A stretch of 64,000 nucleotides of DNA from Colius striatus (taxonomy: Eukaryota > Chordata > Aves > Coliiformes > Coliidae): contig NC_084767.1 of the NCBI RefSeq assembly GCF_028858725.1, forward strand, positions 2,531,501 through 2,595,500. The letters are read 5' to 3'. A program made the translations under genes and the position numbers. This document shows, piece by piece, positions 61,701-64,000 of this stretch. Position 1 is the first letter of the stretch. Each line of letters begins with the position of its first letter. The notes beneath the pieces are model-generated. The model ran no database searches, had not been told where the DNA came from, and worked only from the letters and a program-made list of their open reading frames with translations.

Positions 61701-62883
61701 AACATCTGTGACAGGAAAAGAAAAACCCAAACAACAATGAAACCACACAAAAAATCTTTGAAGAGAAATTTTGAATTGAAAGCATTTAATTAAAATACTT
61801 GATGCAGTCTCCTAATCCACCCAAATACCTCTAGATAAAAGCTAATCCAATACATCATTGTACACTGATAGAAAAGACTGGGCATTAGAGACTTCCTGGA
61901 ACATTGTATTTTGTCATTCAAATGCAAAAGCACATCCATTTTTTTTGCATCTTTGTGCCCTCCTTTACTATGCTACATTTTTCAGTCTTAAAATCCAAGT
62001 TCTGAAGATGATTCAGAAACTATTCCTCTATTATTCTACCCCACTGCCTTGGTAGTGGTGTCCACGTCACCCAAACATCTTCAGTTAGAGGTAGCCAGAG
62101 CTATCCCATAATGTCACTGTCTGTCCAAACCTTCAAATTCCTTTTCAAGGCCCATTCCACTTGCAGTACTTCACACAAATTACCCAACTAACAATGAGTC
62201 ACCAGGAGGGTAACCAATAGACATTTCTTTCTACTAAGCCCCTTAAGACTTTGTATAATACATTTCATCCTTTCGTCTTACATCAGCAGCAGCATCGCAG
62301 GGAACCATCCTCCATTAGATTTTTCAATAGAAATAGGCAGTGAAAGACCATGGCATCAAGTCTAAACTCCTGCCAAAGTCTGTCTATTGTAGTCATATGA
62401 ATATGCATTCCTTTAGTAAAAGTGTTGACAAGAAATCCACATTTTTTTTGAAATTTACTAAAAATTACATTCCACTTTTGTTCAAAGTCAATCTTTCATG
62501 CAAAAAAGTCAGCCCAGTTGTAAATGTTTTCCTTCACTTGGACAGTTGGGTTTGGTGGGTTTTTGTTTGTTCTTAAACTGTTAATTCTACTAGAAATAGA
62601 TATTTTCACCTATCGGCGGAACATCACTGTTTTCACATGCAAGAGAAAAAGACATCATCAAGAACGCATTATATCAAGTAATATAGTAAAAAATGATGGT
62701 CTTCTGGTTATGCCACTATGCTTTTTAAAGAACAAGGGCTGTCTAATACTGCCTCACTGCCTGTATAGACTGTGTCCTCTGCCAGTCCCAGATTTCAGCA
62801 CAGAGAACATCAGAAATTACTAACCTGAGAAGAAGCAGAAAAATGCCAGAGCAAGGACCACCGAGGCACCTTCTATTTTCATG
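46758..62883 (-). CDS. SPINK5: SPINK5/LEKTI-like secreted inhibitor, four recognisable domains; frameshift at the start codon
   Basis: Exons: 62883-62825 (signal), 61705-61680, 60610-60483, 59965-59899, 58278-58151, 58023-57978, 55695-55565, 54969-54888, then possibly 54364-54297 and 53405-53387, then 51034-50907, 50534-50471 and a terminal exon beginning 46763 that adds Lys and a TGA. Domains 1-3 have only C1, C2, C4 and C5, the LEKTI pattern, and domains 2 and 3 carry C-T-R-E-N-D-P-V, a LEKTI hallmark. Domain 4 is a six-cysteine Kazal domain. In mammals LEKTI restrains kallikreins in epidermis, and the same is inferred here. Two oddities stand out. The signal exon has one extra base after the ATG relative to the expected M-K-I-E-G start, so the annotated ATG is out of frame. 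Intron 2 has a GC donor. The terminal exon is an inference. Human LEKTI has 15 domains, so this gene is much shorter. Confidence 0.75.
48660..49365 (+). mobile_element. Probable avian ERV solo LTR in the last intron of the LEKTI-like gene
   Basis: The segment begins TGTCATGGTTTGACATGG, the usual 5' end of avian ERVL-type LTRs, and ends ...GGTAACA. It is about 700 bp, purine-rich in its second half, and carries no retroviral genes. Clear target-site duplications are not visible. The 194- and 135-codon frames inside it are not host genes. It is antisense to the LEKTI-like gene. Confidence 0.6.
50471..51034 (-). other. SPINK5: LEKTI-like domain 4 (six-cysteine Kazal, P1 = Lys)
   Basis: A exon (128 nt) L-D-C-D-R-I-L with I-F-C-S-K-S-S-Q-P-V-C-G-T-D-G-K-T-Y and N-E-C-D-L-C; B exon (64 nt) R-A-S-N-Y-I-T-M-S-Y-R-G-E-C-R-K. 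This is the only classical Kazal domain in the gene and the last one, as in human LEKTI domain 15. Lys at P1 predicts trypsin-like targets. Confidence 0.88.
53387..54364 (-). other. Two candidate extra exons of the LEKTI-like gene (decayed domain)
   Basis: Exon 54364-54297 (68 nt, acceptor CTTCCAG, donor GTGAGT) reads K-N-C-G-G-S-G-S in phase 0, with Cys as third residue exactly as in the other A exons, and ends in phase 2. Exon 53405-53387 (19 nt, strong pyrimidine tract, donor GTAAGA) reads E-T-Q-L-R-A and goes from phase 2 to 0. Together they would splice in frame between domain 3 and domain 4. They look like a domain that has lost most of its core, reduced to a linker. Confidence 0.4.
54888..55695 (-). 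other. SPINK5: LEKTI-like domain 3 (four cysteines, P1 = Arg)
   Basis: A exon (131 nt) D-D-C-S-E-Y-R-S with L-S-C-T-R-E-N-D-P-V-R-D-S-S-G-K and N-K-C-L-M-C-A-E-K. The B exon (82 nt) is a basic, Ser/Gly-rich linker without C6. It is closely similar to domain 2, so the two are probably a local duplication. Two large plus-strand frames over this exon are antisense shadows. Confidence 0.88.
57978..58278 (-). other. SPINK5: LEKTI-like domain 2 (four cysteines, P1 = Arg)
   Basis: A exon (128 nt) D-E-C-R-E-F-R-D with L-S-C-T-R-E-N-D-P-V-R-D-S-S-G-K and N-K-C-I-M-C-A-E-K. The B exon (46 nt) is a short basic linker, K-R-E-K-E-R-T-S-S-R-Q. The intron between the two is 127 nt. Confidence 0.88.
59899..60610 (-). 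other. SPINK5: LEKTI-like domain 1 (four cysteines, P1 = Thr)
   Basis: A exon (128 nt) N-E-C-M-K-I-W-S with F-S-C-P-T-S-K-E-P-F and N-K-C-L-M-C-Q-R-L. The B exon (67 nt) is a linker with no C6. Thr at P1 makes this a poor trypsin inhibitor, in keeping with LEKTI domain 1, which is not a strong inhibitor either. Confidence 0.85.
61678..61680 (-). promoter_or_regulatory. Non-canonical GC splice donor
   Basis: Exon 2 of the LEKTI-like gene ends AAG|GCGAGT. Apart from the C at +2 the site fits the donor consensus well, as is typical of functional GC-AG introns. All other introns I assigned to the gene have GT donors. Confidence 0.55.
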
Positions 62884-62968
62884 GTGAGGGTGGCAGCTGT
62901 TTGCCTACGTTGACTCTATTAGCACATTGCTCAATGAAACCCAAAGAAAGGGCTCAGGTCAGATCACA

Positions 62969-62976
62969 TATATATA
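62969..62976 (-). promoter_or_regulatory. TATA box of the LEKTI-like gene
   Basis: TATATATA lies 86 nt upstream of the ATG at 62883. Its presence at the family-typical distance supports 62883 as the real first exon even though the frame is shifted. Confidence 0.6.
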
Positions 62977-62984
62977 GATGACGA

Positions 62985-64000
62985 GATTCTCCGCCTTTGT
63001 TATGACATAATCTTCCCAAGAACCATCATTAGCTGCAAAAACCAGTTTGATGACAAGAGCTCTAAATTCTAATGATCCCATTAACACAATTAATTTCCAT
63101 AAGGATGGGACATATTTGAGTCACTCCCTGTATTTTGTTAAGGTAAGAAAATGATAAACGGATCATTTCAGTTTCCCCACAGAGCTGGGGGAATTCTTGC
63201 CCCTTTTTAGAGTGGTTCATAACAGAGGAACCCCAGTCAGCACACCTTTAATACCCTCCCTGGCTCAACAAAATAGCTGAAAGGGTTTGATTTTAATAAC
63301 TTGGCTCTGACAGAGACAACAGGAGGTCCAGGTCACTCAAGACCTCTGGAAGTCAGTCTGCTTTTATTAAAGCCCCCCAGTATGCATTCATAGTTGAAAA
63401 ACATCAAGTTTGAGGCGTTGTTGAAGCTCTTTGATGCCATAGTTCACATAGCAGCTGTGCTAAAGAGAAAAATCATACTGCTAGGCCCTCATCCTTTCCC
63501 TGTTCCTCCCTCTTGTCTTCAGAATAAATTGAAATGTTGCTAGTGAAAACGTTTTCCTCAACAACATGGGACCCGTGACCATATAGACACTGCTCTTCAA
63601 GCAGGTCAGTGCTCACACATGTGTGGTTACTGCTGCTAAAAGGTCCAGCAAAGTAACCCTGCTCAAGTCTCTTCCAAAGAAGGGACAAAAAATGAAGGCT
63701 GCCATCCTGTCCAGGATTTCTCAGGAGACTTGACAGAGGAAAACAAAGGTGACATCAAAGTTTTGGAACATGAGGTACATGGGAAGAAGCTGTATGCCCT
63801 GTTCTCCAGTGAAAAAGAGGAAAACTTGGAGAAAAAAAGTCATTTGCAAGTTTGAAACAGGTGGATAAATTTCAGGCAAACAGGCCAAGGCAATGAGGAG
63901 TTTGAGCACAGGCAAGCAGGCTGCAGCTGTGCAGAGAGGGAGATCAGCACCAACTGAAGAAGGAAGAAAACATACTTCTTCATGACATATGTTTGGCCTG
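62985..64000. other. Upstream flank of the LEKTI-like gene
   Basis: There is no Kazal exon. A 47-codon minus frame (63983-63840) begins MKKYVFFLLQLVLISLSA, a good secretion signal, and ends with four cysteines, but has no recognisable family and no splice context. The window ends just upstream of it. Confidence 0.35.

Noticed and set aside
1-64000. Search for tRNA, rRNA, CRISPR arrays, operons or bacterial-type genes
   Set aside because: None seen; the sequence is vertebrate nuclear DNA with spliced genes.

Overview
The window is avian nuclear DNA. It carries CR1 LINE 3' ends, avian-type endogenous retroviral LTRs, spliced genes with GT-AG introns, and above all the egg-white protease-inhibitor genes ovomucoid and ovoinhibitor. 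The ovomucoid third domain differs from the galliform sequences I know, so the bird is probably not a chicken-like species; this is an inference from memory.

The locus is a tandem cluster of Kazal-type serine protease inhibitor (SPINK) genes, all transcribed from the minus strand. In transcriptional order, from high to low coordinates, it reads as follows. (1) A SPINK5/LEKTI-like gene at about 62.9-46.1 kb, with three LEKTI-type four-cysteine domains and one classical six-cysteine Kazal domain. (2) Ovoinhibitor at 40.1-29.5 kb, with seven Kazal domains and an assembled 472-residue protein. (3) A decayed single-domain Kazal pseudogene at 27.6-25.4 kb. (4) Ovomucoid (SPINK7) at 17.8-12.4 kb, with three Kazal domains and 207 residues. 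(5) A single-domain Kazal gene at 10.1-8.05 kb whose conserved splice donor is mutated. (6) A single-domain Kazal gene at 2.6-1.08 kb, 98 residues, that looks intact. This agrees with the human order SPINK5 ... SPINK7, SPINK9 on 5q32.

The genes share one architecture. A signal-peptide exon (55-59 nt, ending in phase 1 when intact) is followed by a 17-26 nt exon ending in phase 0. Then each domain is encoded by an 'A' exon (C1-C5, phase 0 to 2, usually 128-137 nt) and a 'B' exon (carrying C6 in classical domains, phase 2 to 0, often 61 nt). Five genes have a TATA-like box 57-86 nt upstream of the ATG. I rebuilt each gene from splice sites and reading phase; no alignment or RNA data were used.

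The products are secreted inhibitors of serine proteases, and the P1 residue (second residue after C2) sets their targets. Ovoinhibitor carries Arg, Arg, Arg, Arg, Phe, Met, Met. Ovomucoid here carries Pro, Lys, His, so probably only domain 2 is a normal trypsin inhibitor. The LEKTI-like domains carry Thr, Arg, Arg, Lys.

Points for follow-up are a one-base frameshift right after the start codon of the LEKTI-like gene, a GC-AG intron and two phase-compatible cryptic exons in the same gene, the GT-to-AT donor change in the 8-10 kb gene, and the Pro and His P1 residues of ovomucoid. The spaces between genes hold CR1 fragments, two LTRs, simple repeats and no other gene I can identify with confidence.
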